From positions 1 to 38,708 of IMG/VR virus record IMGVR_UViG_3300006128_000024: a stretch of 38,708 bases of DNA; one strand, given 5' to 3'. The translations under genes and the position numbers were made by a program. This DNA is from a virus. The notes below the pieces were generated by a model. It did not search any database, was not told the origin of the DNA, and was given only the letters and a program-made list of their open reading frames with translations. This document shows, piece after piece, positions 6,675 through 15,018 of the stretch (the stretch's first letter is position 1; each line of letters opens with the position of its first letter).

Positions 6675-9600
6675 ATGGCAACTAAAATAACAAATGTTAA
6701 TAATCAAATTTCATCAGGAATTACTTTTTCTGAGAATGATTTAACAGTGGTACAACAACAAGCAGCAGGGTTTAGTGCTGCTGCTATTGTATTAACAGAA
6801 AAAGGACCAGCTTTTGAAATAACTAAAACCGCAACATTCCCTGAAAGAAAATTAAGATTAGGTGATTTAAATCCTAAATATCTTAGTTCGTATTATGCTA
6901 GACAATTTTTAGAACAATCAAATAATTATAAAGAAGTAAGATTGCTTGGTTTAGAAGGGTATAGTAATGATAATGGTTATGTGATTAGTTATGCTGCTCC
7001 AGCAGATACAAAAAACAATTATCCTGCTAATAGTGGGAAAGTGGAAATAGCTGCATACGTTCAACCAGGAAGTGTTTATGCGATTTTAAAATCTAGAAAT
7101 CTAGTTGATTTAGGCTTTAATCCTGCAATTTCAATTGCATCTGTTTTTATTGAAAATAATGCAAACGATTCATCTTTTCAATTAACAATTAATTATATAA
7201 GTTCTAATGATGTTCCTGCACCAGCAAGTCAAAAGATTACATTATCTTTAAGGCCTTCTAGCAAAGATTATATTGTTAAAAAAATGTGGGATGTACCTTT
7301 TAAGTTAGATGCTAATGAAAATATAATTTTCCCAACAATTAATGGAAAAATTTTCCCTTTATGGGTTGATTTTATAGTTCCTTCAACAGTTTCTAGACCT
7401 AATCTTTCATTAGATTTAGGTTATTATTTACCTGGTACAAAAACTATTGCACCTAATTCATTAATTCCATTAACTCAAGGAGACATTACTTTTGCAGCAA
7501 GTGAATTAGAATTTACTAAAACTTTAACGATTTATACGGAAACTGATATTTTACCAAGCGATCCTTCTGCATCATCACATTTAGATGAATTACATCAAAT
7601 GAAAGGAGCTACTTATACACCTAGTTCTTTTGACTTACAAGATGGTGGTACAGGTTATTATGATTATACTTTAACTGATTCCGCAATGCAACAAATTAAT
7701 TCAAACCCATTTTCACAACAAAATATTTTTTCTGGAGATGAAAAAACACCTTTAGCTTTCAATTATATAATTAAAAGCACTGACAATAATTCAACTGCAT
7801 TTTTAGATAAAAATTCATTTGTTGAAGGTGCTGATGTTTCATTACTTTTTGCTTTATCATTAGATAATACAGATCCAGGCCCTTTTGGAAGTGAAACAAG
7901 ATCTGGAACTGTAACTGGAAGTGGTTATACTTTAACAGGTACAAATGGTTTAGGTTCTACTAATCTAAAAGGTATGTATGTTAGAGGAAATCATATTAGA
8001 CCTGGTTCAAAAGTTGTTGGTGCTTTAGGTGATACTGTTACGCTTGATTTATCACTTTTATCATCATTTGACTCAAGTGAAACAGTTTATTTTTCAGTAT
8101 ATCCTTATTTTCAAAATTATTTTAATAGTACAAAATTAAAAATTAAAAATTTAGCTACAACTACAATTAATAATTTTACAAATGTATTACAACCAAGAAT
8201 AATTGAAACAATTTATCATAAAGATACAGAAGGTGTTGATACAAATACTACTAATGATAATGGAGACGAACTTTTTAGATTTACTGATTTTTACGAAACT
8301 TTTTGGAATGGAGTAAGTCAAGGTACAACTAATTTAGACCCTTATGTTGATACAACTGCTACAAGCTTACCAACACCTGATGATGTTACAACTGTATATC
8401 CTGAGACAACTACTGTTATTAAATATTCATTTAATTTAGCTTACGAAAATGATTTAGGAAATTTAGTTTCTGTTGCACCTATTGATCTTGGAATTGATAG
8501 CGAAACTGTTGCAAATTTTAAAAATATTTCTGTTAATATAAATTCAAGTCAAGGAGGTCAAAATTATTTTACAATTCCTCAAAATGCTGGAACATTATAT
8601 TTTTATACCCCAATTGCTTCAAGTATTGAAAAAACATTTGATACACATTGGAAAAATCAAACAACGCAATTAAACACACAATATCAAACACCATTAACAC
8701 CTTGGTTTGTTTCTGATTTTAACTCAGATGGTGATTATAAAAGATTATTTAAATTTCAAAGTATAAGTGATGGTAATTCAGCTAATTTTGAAATAAAAAT
8801 TGAGATAGCAAATATTAATCCTTTAGGAAATCAAGAGAATGGAACTTTTGATGTAAATATTAGGTTATTTAATGATACTGAAGATACGCAAAAACAATTA
8901 GTTGAGTCATTCACTAATTGTACTATGGATAAAACTTCTTCAAATTATATTTTAAGAAAAATAGGTAATGGTGAAGATTTTCCAAATCAAAGTAAATGGA
9001 TAGTTTTAGTATTAAATACTGAGCAAGAATTTGATGGTAATGAATTGCCTTATGGAGTTGAAGGATATAATACATTATATAGCAATGAATTATTAAATAT
9101 AAATTTCACAACAGAATATGATTTGTCTAGAAGTATTGCTAATCAAACTTTAGGTTTAGCAAATAATTCAATTAATGCAAATGGTCAATTACCAAGTAGT
9201 CAATTAAGTTATTTTAAACCTAATTCTGGTGAAACAATTAAAGGGAAAGGGTTTCACTTAAACCCTGAGAATATTATTTTAAATAATATTAATAAAGAAT
9301 TTAATTTAGTAAATCAAAGTATTTATCAAAAAAGCAATATTGATACAAATAGAGCAACACCTGTTCAGATAAAACAACGTTCAAAATTTGTTGTTGCTTT
9401 TCAAGGTGGTTTTGATGGTTGGAATGTTTATAAACAAAGAACATTTGGTGTTTATAATTCTCCAGATTATAATTCATTATTATTAGCAGTTAATTTATTA
9501 TCTGATAATGAAACTTTACAATCTGATTTTTCTGTATTAGTAACTCCAGATTTTTATTTAGATACTGATTCAGCAGCTAATGAATTGGTTTTACAAATGT

Positions 9601-10322
9601 GTGAAAATAGAGGTGATTGTTTATATATTCCTGATTTTATGTATGATTTAATTTCTTTACCACAAACATTTGCTGATGCTATTAATGCTTCAAATTTATT
9701 GAGCTCTTATGCAGCAGTTTATACTCCATGGTTACAAATTGAAGATACTATAAATCAAATAAATGTTTGGAACCCAGCATCAATATTAGCTTTAGGTACT
9801 ATTGCTTATGTTGCACAAAATCAAAATGTATGGCAACCACCTGGAGGTTCTATTAAGACTGTTACAAATCACTTAGTTCAAAGTAGAAGAAGGATGACTT
9901 TACCTGATAGGGAGATTTTAAAAGCAGCAAATATTAATCCTATTACTTATTTTGCAGGAAGTGGTTATGAGATAACTGAAGTTAGAACTACACAACCAGT
10001 ATTTTCTGCATTATCTTTTATTCATAATAGATTATTATTAGGATACGCTAAAAAAGCATTAAATCAAGTATTAAGGCCATTATTATTACAACTTAATGGA
10101 GCTATTGGTGCTGACGCTTTTAAAACAGCAGTTGAACCAATTTTTAATAGAATTAAAAAATTAAATGGTTTAGAACAATATCAAATAACTGTTAATGATA
10201 GTACTGGTGGAACTGATGTCACTAAATTAAGTGGAACAATAACAATGGTGCCTTTATATCCGATTGAACAAATCGAAGTTCAATTTGATCTTGTGAATAA
10301 TTCATTTACGTTCAATCAATAA
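6675..10322 (+). CDS. contractile tail sheath protein (very large, 1215 aa)
   Basis: The C-terminal part (about 880-1215) has the classical sheath order: FVVAFQGGFDGWNVYK, then VWQPPGG, RRRMTLPDREILKAANINPI, a GSGYEI block, the RTTQPVFSALSFIHNRLL segment, and a final domain ending IEQIEVQFDL. The N-terminal 95 residues also resemble sheath proteins (AAIVLTEKGPAFEI, YYARQFLEQS). Between them lies about 780 residues rich in Asn, Ser and Thr, probably surface-exposed insertion domains. At 1215 aa it is nearly twice the size of the T4 sheath (gp18, about 660 aa). The protein polymerises around the tail tube and contracts to drive it through the cell envelope. It sits next to the tube gene, as in most myoviruses, has its own late-type upstream motif and is followed by a 13-bp hairpin. 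Confidence 0.93.
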   Translation: MATKITNVNNQISSGITFSENDLTVVQQQAAGFSAAAIVLTEKGPAFEITKTATFPERKLRLGDLNPKYLSSYYARQFLEQSNNYKEVRLLGLEGYSNDNGYVISYAAPADTKNNYPANSGKVEIAAYVQPGSVYAILKSRNLVDLGFNPAISIASVFIENNANDSSFQLTINYISSNDVPAPASQKITLSLRPSSKDYIVKKMWDVPFKLDANENIIFPTINGKIFPLWVDFIVPSTVSRPNLSLDLGYYLPGTKTIAPNSLIPLTQGDITFAASELEFTKTLTIYTETDILPSDPSASSHLDELHQMKGATYTPSSFDLQDGGTGYYDYTLTDSAMQQINSNPFSQQNIFSGDEKTPLAFNYIIKSTDNNSTAFLDKNSFVEGADVSLLFALSLDNTDPGPFGSETRSGTVTGSGYTLTGTNGLGSTNLKGMYVRGNHIRPGSKVVGALGDTVTLDLSLLSSFDSSETVYFSVYPYFQNYFNSTKLKIKNLATTTINNFTNVLQPRIIETIYHKDTEGVDTNTTNDNGDELFRFTDFYETFWNGVSQGTTNLDPYVDTTATSLPTPDDVTTVYPETTTVIKYSFNLAYENDLGNLVSVAPIDLGIDSETVANFKNISVNINSSQGGQNYFTIPQNAGTLYFYTPIASSIEKTFDTHWKNQTTQLNTQYQTPLTPWFVSDFNSDGDYKRLFKFQSISDGNSANFEIKIEIANINPLGNQENGTFDVNIRLFNDTEDTQKQLVESFTNCTMDKTSSNYILRKIGNGEDFPNQSKWIVLVLNTEQEFDGNELPYGVEGYNTLYSNELLNINFTTEYDLSRSIANQTLGLANNSINANGQLPSSQLSYFKPNSGETIKGKGFHLNPENIILNNINKEFNLVNQSIYQKSNIDTNRATPVQIKQRSKFVVAFQGGFDGWNVYKQRTFGVYNSPDYNSLLLAVNLLSDNETLQSDFSVLVTPDFYLDTDSAANELVLQMCENRGDCLYIPDFMYDLISLPQTFADAINASNLLSSYAAVYTPWLQIEDTINQINVWNPASILALGTIAYVAQNQNVWQPPGGSIKTVTNHLVQSRRRMTLPDREILKAANINPITYFAGSGYEITEVRTTQPVFSALSFIHNRLLLGYAKKALNQVLRPLLLQLNGAIGADAFKTAVEPIFNRIKKLNGLEQYQITVNDSTGGTDVTKLSGTITMVPLYPIEQIEVQFDLVNNSFTFNQ

Positions 10323-10330
10323 TATTTAAA

Positions 10331-10366
10331 AATAAGAAGAAGTTGGAATTAATACTTCTTCTTATT
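10331..10366 (+). terminator. hairpin after the tail sheath gene
   Basis: AATAAGAAGAAGT and ACTTCTTCTTATT form a perfect 13-bp stem with a 10-base loop, 9 bases after the sheath stop. There is no T-run after it, so it may be a transcription attenuator or an mRNA-stabilising hairpin rather than a full terminator. Confidence 0.6.
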
Positions 10367-10394
10367 CTAATAAAGAAAATTAAATTAATTTAAA

Positions 10395-11441
10395 ATGACA
10401 AGAAATAATCAATCAATCAATATTTTAGTTGGACAAACTTTAAAAAAGTTAAATAAACCTAAAATTAACGAAGTTGAATTTTTAGTAAATAAAATATTAA
10501 AGGAATCAAAACAAACTGAACAATTAGGTTTAAGCCTTCTTAAAAAAGCTGGAGTTGATAATCCAGAAGCAATAATTAAAGTTTTTGCACAAAAAGACGA
10601 ATCAAAAAATCAAAAAAATATTCCCATAATGGCATTTATTTTTGCAAATTGGGAGGAAAAAGATGAAAATAATATTGCTAATGTTTTAAATGAGTTTAAT
10701 GATTTAGAAACTAAAAATAGAGTAAAATCTATACAAATTGCTGGATCAGATTTAAAAATTGGGAATAAACCATTTAAAGATTTTATAAATTTTGCTGGCT
10801 TTATACACGCAGAAAAAAACAAATATGCTGATAAAAGTAGTGATGCTAGTGTAGATATTAGTGAATTAGAACCAATGGAAAAACCACTTTGGAGTGGAAA
10901 TGGAATAGATGTATATGAAGCACATGATGTTGGTAAATGTATTAGATATACTCAAGGTGGTTTAACAGGTAAAGGATATAGTTTTTGTATTGGCCAACCT
11001 GGAAGTGGAATGTTTCATTCTTATAGAGCATCAAAAGATTCAACTTTCTTTTATGTAATTGATAAAAATCATATGAAAGAAAACCCTGATGGAACTTTAG
11101 ATATGAGTGACCCATTACATATTGTTGTTTTTGATAGAACAAAATATGGTTTAGAATGTACTGATGCTGATAACCATTGCCCTGCTGAATTAGCAGCACC
11201 TTATGGTAAAGATTTTGATAAATATGAAAGATATTTAGAATCAAAAGGTGTTCCTGTTGATGATCTTATAAATAAACCAAAAACTCCAGAAGAAATAGAA
11301 GAACAAAGAATTTTAGGTAAACAAAATAATAGTTTAGAATGGTTTAAAAATTTATCTTTTGATTATAAATCTAAATATATTGGTAGAGGACATCCTTTAA
11401 CAGATGAACAATTTGATTATTTAATTGGTAGAGAAGATTAA
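10395..11441 (+). CDS. virion-module protein of unknown function, 348 aa
   Basis: It lies between the sheath and tube genes, so a virion or tail-assembly role is likely. Residues 27-37 carry FLVNKILKESK, a short motif shared with two other late proteins (LVEKILQEAK at the start of the gene at 14563, LVEKILKEA inside the gene at 19526). The central region (about 160-270) has Trp/Cys/Tyr-rich blocks (LWSGNGIDVY, YSFCIGQPGSGMFHSYR, STFFYVIDKN, DPLHIVVFDR) of a kind I have seen in uncharacterised large-phage proteins. The C-terminus ends in a helical PLTDEQFDYL element resembling the repeats of the tandem paralogues downstream. No enzymatic motif can be named with confidence. Confidence 0.65.
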   Translation: MTRNNQSINILVGQTLKKLNKPKINEVEFLVNKILKESKQTEQLGLSLLKKAGVDNPEAIIKVFAQKDESKNQKNIPIMAFIFANWEEKDENNIANVLNEFNDLETKNRVKSIQIAGSDLKIGNKPFKDFINFAGFIHAEKNKYADKSSDASVDISELEPMEKPLWSGNGIDVYEAHDVGKCIRYTQGGLTGKGYSFCIGQPGSGMFHSYRASKDSTFFYVIDKNHMKENPDGTLDMSDPLHIVVFDRTKYGLECTDADNHCPAELAAPYGKDFDKYERYLESKGVPVDDLINKPKTPEEIEEQRILGKQNNSLEWFKNLSFDYKSKYIGRGHPLTDEQFDYLIGRED

Positions 11442-11458
11442 ATTAAAAAACATATTTT

Positions 11459-11480
11459 TTTACAATAATTAAAAATAAAA
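11459..11480 (+). promoter_or_regulatory. candidate late promoter of the tail tube gene
   Basis: The same 22-base block as at 6646-6667 (core TACAATAATTAAAAATAAAA), ending 3 bases before the tube ATG at 11484. The spacing to the ATG differs between copies (0, 3 and 7 bases), which fits a promoter with a very short leader better than a ribosome-binding element. Confidence 0.6.
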
Positions 11481-11483
11481 ATA

Positions 11484-11981
11484 ATGGCTAAAAATAGTGT
11501 ATTCAGTGGCGTTCCAGACCAATTTCCACCATTAAAAGTTGACCTTTGGTCATTGATTTTTCCGGTTGATATGGGTATTTCAGAAAAATTTGAAGTGAAA
11601 GCTGCTAGGCCTAAAGTTACAAATGAAGTAAAAGAAGTTAAATATAAAAATTCTATATTCAAATATCGTGGCACTACTAAATTTGGTAGTATGCAAATTG
11701 AATTTAGAGATGTTGTAGGTTACGCTGTAATGTCTAAACTTTGGTTATGGCAAAGACAACATTATGACCCTGCAACAGGTTGTGCTGGTTTACCATCACA
11801 ATATAAAAAAGAATTAATTCTTTATATGGAAGATGATTGTGGTAATCCTGTTCAATGTTGGATTTTACATGGAGCTTTTATTGAAGAGCTTGATGGTGGT
11901 AGTTTAGATATGGATTCAACGAATGAAGTCGCAAAAGTTACAATGACACTTGCTTATGATTGGGCTGAAAATCCTTGGTAA
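11484..11981 (+). CDS. tail tube protein (T4 gp19-like)
   Basis: 165 residues, the usual size for T4-type tube proteins. Recognisable features are the N-terminal FPPLKVDLWSLIFP segment, a central FKYRGTTKFGSMQIEFRD strand pair and the C-terminal WILHGAFIEELDGGSLDM ... VTMTLAYDW block, which matches the conserved end of gp19-like tube proteins (W-x-L-x-G-(A/C)-F-(P)-x-x-(I/L)). It forms the inner tube through which DNA passes during infection. It lies directly after the sheath region, has its own late-type upstream motif and is closed by an intrinsic terminator. Confidence 0.88.
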   Translation: MAKNSVFSGVPDQFPPLKVDLWSLIFPVDMGISEKFEVKAARPKVTNEVKEVKYKNSIFKYRGTTKFGSMQIEFRDVVGYAVMSKLWLWQRQHYDPATGCAGLPSQYKKELILYMEDDCGNPVQCWILHGAFIEELDGGSLDMDSTNEVAKVTMTLAYDWAENPW

Positions 11982-12005
11982 TTTTTAAATTCAATTTTTC
12001 GCATA

Positions 12006-12020
12006 TACAATAATTCAAAA
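12006..12020 (+). promoter_or_regulatory. orphan copy of the late-promoter-like motif (TACAATAATTCAAAA)
   Basis: It differs by one base from the core upstream of the sheath, tube and neck genes. It lies 24 bases after the tube stop and runs directly into a terminator, so it faces no gene on the plus strand until 13227. It mirrors the orphan copy at 6022 on the other side of a reverse cassette. Confidence 0.4.
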
Positions 12021-12045
12021 GAGGAATTTCTATTCCTCTTTTTTT
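12017..12045. terminator. bidirectional intrinsic terminator between tube and AAA genes
   Basis: AAAAGAGGAAT and ATTCCTCTTTT form an 11-bp stem with a 4-base loop, with T-runs on both strands. It serves the tail tube gene (plus) and the convergent ATPase gene (minus, stop at 12030). Confidence 0.85.
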
Positions 12046-12626
12046 ATCTTTAATTGTGATTTAATAAAATTCTTTGATTTCATCCATTTTTTATGCTCTA
12101 AAGAATAAACGTTTTCAAATTCATTTATTATAATACTTGAATGAGTAGCAACAAATATTTGACATTGTTTTTCTGATGCTAATTCTTTTATTTTTCTCGC
12201 AAATCTTAGTTGGTTCCTTATTGATAAACCAGATTCAGGTTCATCAGACAAAAGAATAACTTTTTCAAATGTATTAAGTGCATTTATTGTTACACCAACT
12301 AATGCTTCTCCATGAGAACAAAAATGGCTTGCTACTACAAACATTGAGTTTGCTTCTTTTTGTACTCTTGGATTCATTTTTTCAGAATCGAAATATTGTA
12401 CAGAAACACCATTTTGTATAGCTAATTTGCTTAAATTAATATCTAACCATTCAGTATTTCTTTCGTTAATAGATTTTTTTTGTAAAGTTGACAATAAAGT
12501 AGATTTTCCTACACCTTGGTCACCTACTAAAAGGTTTATACCAGGTACACAATCTAATTTAAAACCTTTTTTAAAACAAAAATGATCTGTATTTACTTCA
12601 ATAGATTCAATATAACTTATTTCCAT
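12030..12626 (-). CDS. small ABC/RecF-type ATPase
   Basis: About 198 residues from the ATG at 12626. A further in-frame start at 12668 would place the start inside a hairpin, so the shorter form is preferred. Motifs in order: Walker A GDQGVGKST; a region lacking the usual coiled-coil insertion; signature-like GEALVG; Walker B VILLSDEPESGLS; H-loop FVATHSS. This is the layout of compact AAA ATPases related to RecF/OLD/ABC heads. Phage homologues are often anti-defence or nuclease-associated, but no nuclease partner is adjacent. It forms the second reverse cassette in the late module, with the 93-aa gene upstream. Confidence 0.8.
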   Translation of the reverse strand: MEISYIESIEVNTDHFCFKKGFKLDCVPGINLLVGDQGVGKSTLLSTLQKKSINERNTEWLDINLSKLAIQNGVSVQYFDSEKMNPRVQKEANSMFVVASHFCSHGEALVGVTINALNTFEKVILLSDEPESGLSIRNQLRFARKIKELASEKQCQIFVATHSSIIINEFENVYSLEHKKWMKSKNFIKSQLKIKKEE

Positions 12627-12641
12627 ATTTTTTAAAATTTT

Positions 12642-12673
12642 AAAAAGTAGGGTATATTTCAACCCCACTTTTT
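12642..12673. terminator. hairpin upstream of the ATPase gene
   Basis: AAAAAGTAGGGT and ACCCCACTTTTT form a 12-bp stem with one A-C mismatch around an 8-base loop, with A/T-runs flanking on both strands. It lies between the 93-aa gene and the ATPase ATG, so it may stop or attenuate transcription before the ATPase gene. Confidence 0.5.
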
Positions 12674-12791
12674 GATTATCACCCGCATAAATTTTGCCAT
12701 ATTTCTATGACCCAAAACAAAAATAATAATTATTCATTATATAATTAATATTATTTTGTAAAATTAAGAAAAATTTTTATATCTTTTTATT

Positions 12792-13073
12792 TTACACATT
12801 ATTTTTTTCAAATTTTTGACAAATTAATTTATCAACTTTATCATAATTATCATCTAAATATTTTTGTATTACGATAATCTCTTCTTGTGTAAATCCTTCG
12901 TTTATCCATTCAATAGTATCACCACAGGTAATATAATAATTATGAGTTGCTAAATATTTAGCACCCCATGCTTCACCACTATCTTCACCAGAATCTTCAT
13001 TAGTTGGTGTACCAAAGAAAGTAACACTTATTTCATCTTCTTTATAAGGAATTTCAATAATTAATTTTTCCAT
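12792..13073 (-). CDS. hypothetical protein, 93 aa
   Basis: A small acidic protein with a strand-rich N-terminus (LIIEIPY, ISVTFFGTP), an acidic EDSGEDSGEAWG loop and a helical C-terminal end (QEEIIVIQKYLDDNYDKVDKLI). Not recognised. It has its own bipartite promoter 20 bases upstream and belongs to the reverse cassette with the ATPase. Confidence 0.6.
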   Translation of the reverse strand: MEKLIIEIPYKEDEISVTFFGTPTNEDSGEDSGEAWGAKYLATHNYYITCGDTIEWINEGFTQEEIIVIQKYLDDNYDKVDKLICQKFEKNNV

Positions 13074-13093
13074 AATTTTTATTTTTTACAATA

Positions 13094-13117
13094 CAAAAAT
13101 AAAGAAAAATTTATCTA
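13094..13117 (-). promoter_or_regulatory. bipartite phage promoter (TAGATAAA-N8-TATTTTTG)
   Basis: Both boxes are perfect with the 8-base spacing, 20 bases upstream of the 93-aa gene. Confidence 0.7.
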
Positions 13118-13204
13118 CTTTTATAGTTTTTTACTAAAATCGTAAAATAAAAAATTTGGTTAAGCATTTTATACGGGTATATGAGTTTTTAGATCCTTTA
13201 GAAA

Positions 13205-13226
13205 TTTACAATAATTAAAAATAAAA
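13205..13226 (+). promoter_or_regulatory. candidate late promoter of the neck-like gene
   Basis: The 22-base late block (core TACAATAATTAAAAATAAAA) ends directly at the ATG at 13227, so if it is a promoter the mRNA is practically leaderless. Confidence 0.6.
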
Positions 13227-14423
13227 ATGTATTTGGATATAACTGAAGATGAATTACAAATTATACTTGAAGAAATTGTAACATTTCTTGGAGGTTATGA
13301 AATTGATGTAGATCTAACGAAACCTGAAGTTGTAGTAGCTTTAAGATATGCTCTTATGAAGTTTGAAAAAGAAACTTCTGTATGGCAATTAAAAAATCAA
13401 TTTATTAATGTATATGGCCAACAAGCAGGGGCAGTAATGAGTAATCAATTAGCAACTATAAATTTTAGTTTTGTAAAACAAATCACAGATTGGTTTGCTA
13501 CTATGACTAGAGTTGGTGGTAAAGTACCTTGGCATAAAGATTATATTATTTTACAAGGTGGAAGACAGGTTTATTATTTAGATAAAGAAAGTTCAAAACC
13601 TTATCAAAGTGGTACAAGAAGAATTCATAGAGTTATGTGGTATATGAAACCTGAATTAATCAATAGTGCTCATTATAATGATTATAATCAAAATGGTGAT
13701 GATATTCTATATAGTAATGCTTGGAACTTTTCTAATAATGGTTTAAATTATGGAAATAATAGATTAGGTTTTCTTGGTTATGCTTTTGATACTATGTTAA
13801 TGATGCAATCTATGGAAACTAGAAATAGATTATTTTTTAGTGAATTTTTTCATAATTTAAGTGGAGATGTTTTAGAAATCACCCCAACACCTGGAAGCAA
13901 TCCTTCTTTAAAAAATGGTGATAAAATATTTTATTATTATTGGGAAGAAGAAGAATTATTAGCAGGAAGGGGTTTAGAAAAATATTTTGATGGTCAAAGT
14001 GTTTTAGAAGATCCTAATAACCCTAATTTAGGAAATGGATTAGATCAATTACCACCCGGACAATATAATTTAATTGCTAATCCATTAGATATGACATTAA
14101 ATATGGTGAATTGGAGTGCTTTATCACCTTGGGCTATAGCATTTGTAAAAGATTTAGCTTTTGCTAAATGTAAATATATACAAGGTTCTAAATGGAGAAA
14201 AATTCAAAAGACAATGGCAGGAGGGGAAATGAATTATGAAATTACTTTTGATTATAATTCTATTTTAAGCGAAGCAAGTACAGAAGAACAAAATATAATT
14301 GAAGCGTTGAAAAAAGATTTAGATGAATTAAATATTTCAACATTAATGGAAAATCAAGCAAAAACAGTTCAATCAACTAGAGAAATAAATAAAAATCAAC
14401 CTAGACTTTGGAAATTTATGTAA
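13227..14423 (+). CDS. virion structural protein, probable neck/connector, 398 aa
   Basis: A 398-residue protein with a helical N-terminus (LQIILEEIVTFLGGYEIDVDL, then ALRYALMKFEKET), a central Trp/Tyr-rich region (VPWHKDYIIL, RIHRVMWYMKPELI, FFYYWEEEELLAGR) and a C-terminal segment with WAIAFVKDLAFAKCKYIQGSKW. The N-terminal helices and the FAKCKYIQGSKW block resemble neck or head-tail adaptor proteins of large myoviruses. Position after the tube gene, its own late-type upstream motif and a related structural gene at 15018 support this. The exact role (neck, adaptor or baseplate) cannot be fixed from sequence alone. Confidence 0.55.
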   Translation: MYLDITEDELQIILEEIVTFLGGYEIDVDLTKPEVVVALRYALMKFEKETSVWQLKNQFINVYGQQAGAVMSNQLATINFSFVKQITDWFATMTRVGGKVPWHKDYIILQGGRQVYYLDKESSKPYQSGTRRIHRVMWYMKPELINSAHYNDYNQNGDDILYSNAWNFSNNGLNYGNNRLGFLGYAFDTMLMMQSMETRNRLFFSEFFHNLSGDVLEITPTPGSNPSLKNGDKIFYYYWEEEELLAGRGLEKYFDGQSVLEDPNNPNLGNGLDQLPPGQYNLIANPLDMTLNMVNWSALSPWAIAFVKDLAFAKCKYIQGSKWRKIQKTMAGGEMNYEITFDYNSILSEASTEEQNIIEALKKDLDELNISTLMENQAKTVQSTREINKNQPRLWKFM

Positions 14424-14424
14424 A

Positions 14425-14533
14425 ATGACAAATAAAGATTTAATTAAGCAATACAATTTTTAATAATAAAGGAAAAATAATTTTAAATAAAAAAACAATT
14501 ATACCTAAAAATTATATATTTCATAATAAATAG
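14425..14533 (+). pseudogene. internally deleted, frameshifted member of the MTNKDLIKQY paralogue family
   Basis: Starting one base after the previous stop, the sequence reads MTNKDLIKQY and then hits a stop at 14461. In another frame the following bases encode FNNKGKIILNKKTIIPKNY before a stop at 14531, which matches the IPDDFVFNNKGIINF / VIFNNKTV type repeats of the intact paralogue at 18125. This is therefore the fused head and tail of a deleted copy, not an intergenic spacer. Confidence 0.75.
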
Positions 14534-14562
14534 GTTGAATATGTTCAAAAAGAATATTGGTA

Positions 14563-15018
14563 ATGACATTAGTAGAAAAAATATTACAGGAGGCAAAACA
14601 AGTTGGAATAATTTATCATTATTCAACTATAATGCGAATTTTAATAATTTTAGAAGATATGAAATTAAAAGATTCGATATACAATAGAGGATATGTTTCT
14701 TTTACACGATATAAAAATGGAATAAAGGGTCAAGGAGCGAATTTTGCTAGGTTAGTAATCGATGGTGATAAATTATCTAATAAATATAAAATTGTACCAG
14801 ATTCAAGAGCAAAAGCAGGAGAAAAATATGGTCCAATTAAACATCATTTAAATTTACAATCTGAAGAAAGGATTTATAAAAAAGAAGTTGATTTAACAGG
14901 TTGTATAATTTCTGTAGATATAATAAAAAGTTATGCACATGATGAAATGAATAAAAATGATGCTGAGTTTATTAAATCAAAATGCAAATTAAATATAATT
15001 GATAAAAAAGATTGGTAA
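14563..15018 (+). CDS. ADP-ribosyltransferase-like late protein, 151 aa
   Basis: Start chosen at the ATG at 14563 (a TTG two codons earlier is less likely). The protein opens with the shared late-protein motif TLVEKILQEAK. The remainder has the order IIYHYSTIMRILIIL, RGYVSFTR, ARLVIDGDKL and SEERIYKK, which resembles the H ... (S-F-T) ... E layout of small ART-fold proteins found in phages. This assignment is tentative. It is followed by the next gene with a TAATG overlap (stop and start share an A), so both are translated together, and both lie among virion genes, so the protein may be packaged and injected. Confidence 0.5.
   Translation: MTLVEKILQEAKQVGIIYHYSTIMRILIILEDMKLKDSIYNRGYVSFTRYKNGIKGQGANFARLVIDGDKLSNKYKIVPDSRAKAGEKYGPIKHHLNLQSEERIYKKEVDLTGCIISVDIIKSYAHDEMNKNDAEFIKSKCKLNIIDKKDW

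Noticed and set aside
10942-11244. A minus-strand frame of 100 codons under the gene at 10395-11441.
   Set aside because: It is fully antisense to a well-supported plus-strand gene and has a composition typical of shadow frames (excess His, Gln and Tyr).
12675-12791. A promoter for the ATPase gene in the 117 bases upstream of its hairpin.
   Set aside because: A single TATTTTTG resembles a -7 box, but there is no TAGATAAA at the right distance and the stretch is so AT-rich that one box is not convincing.
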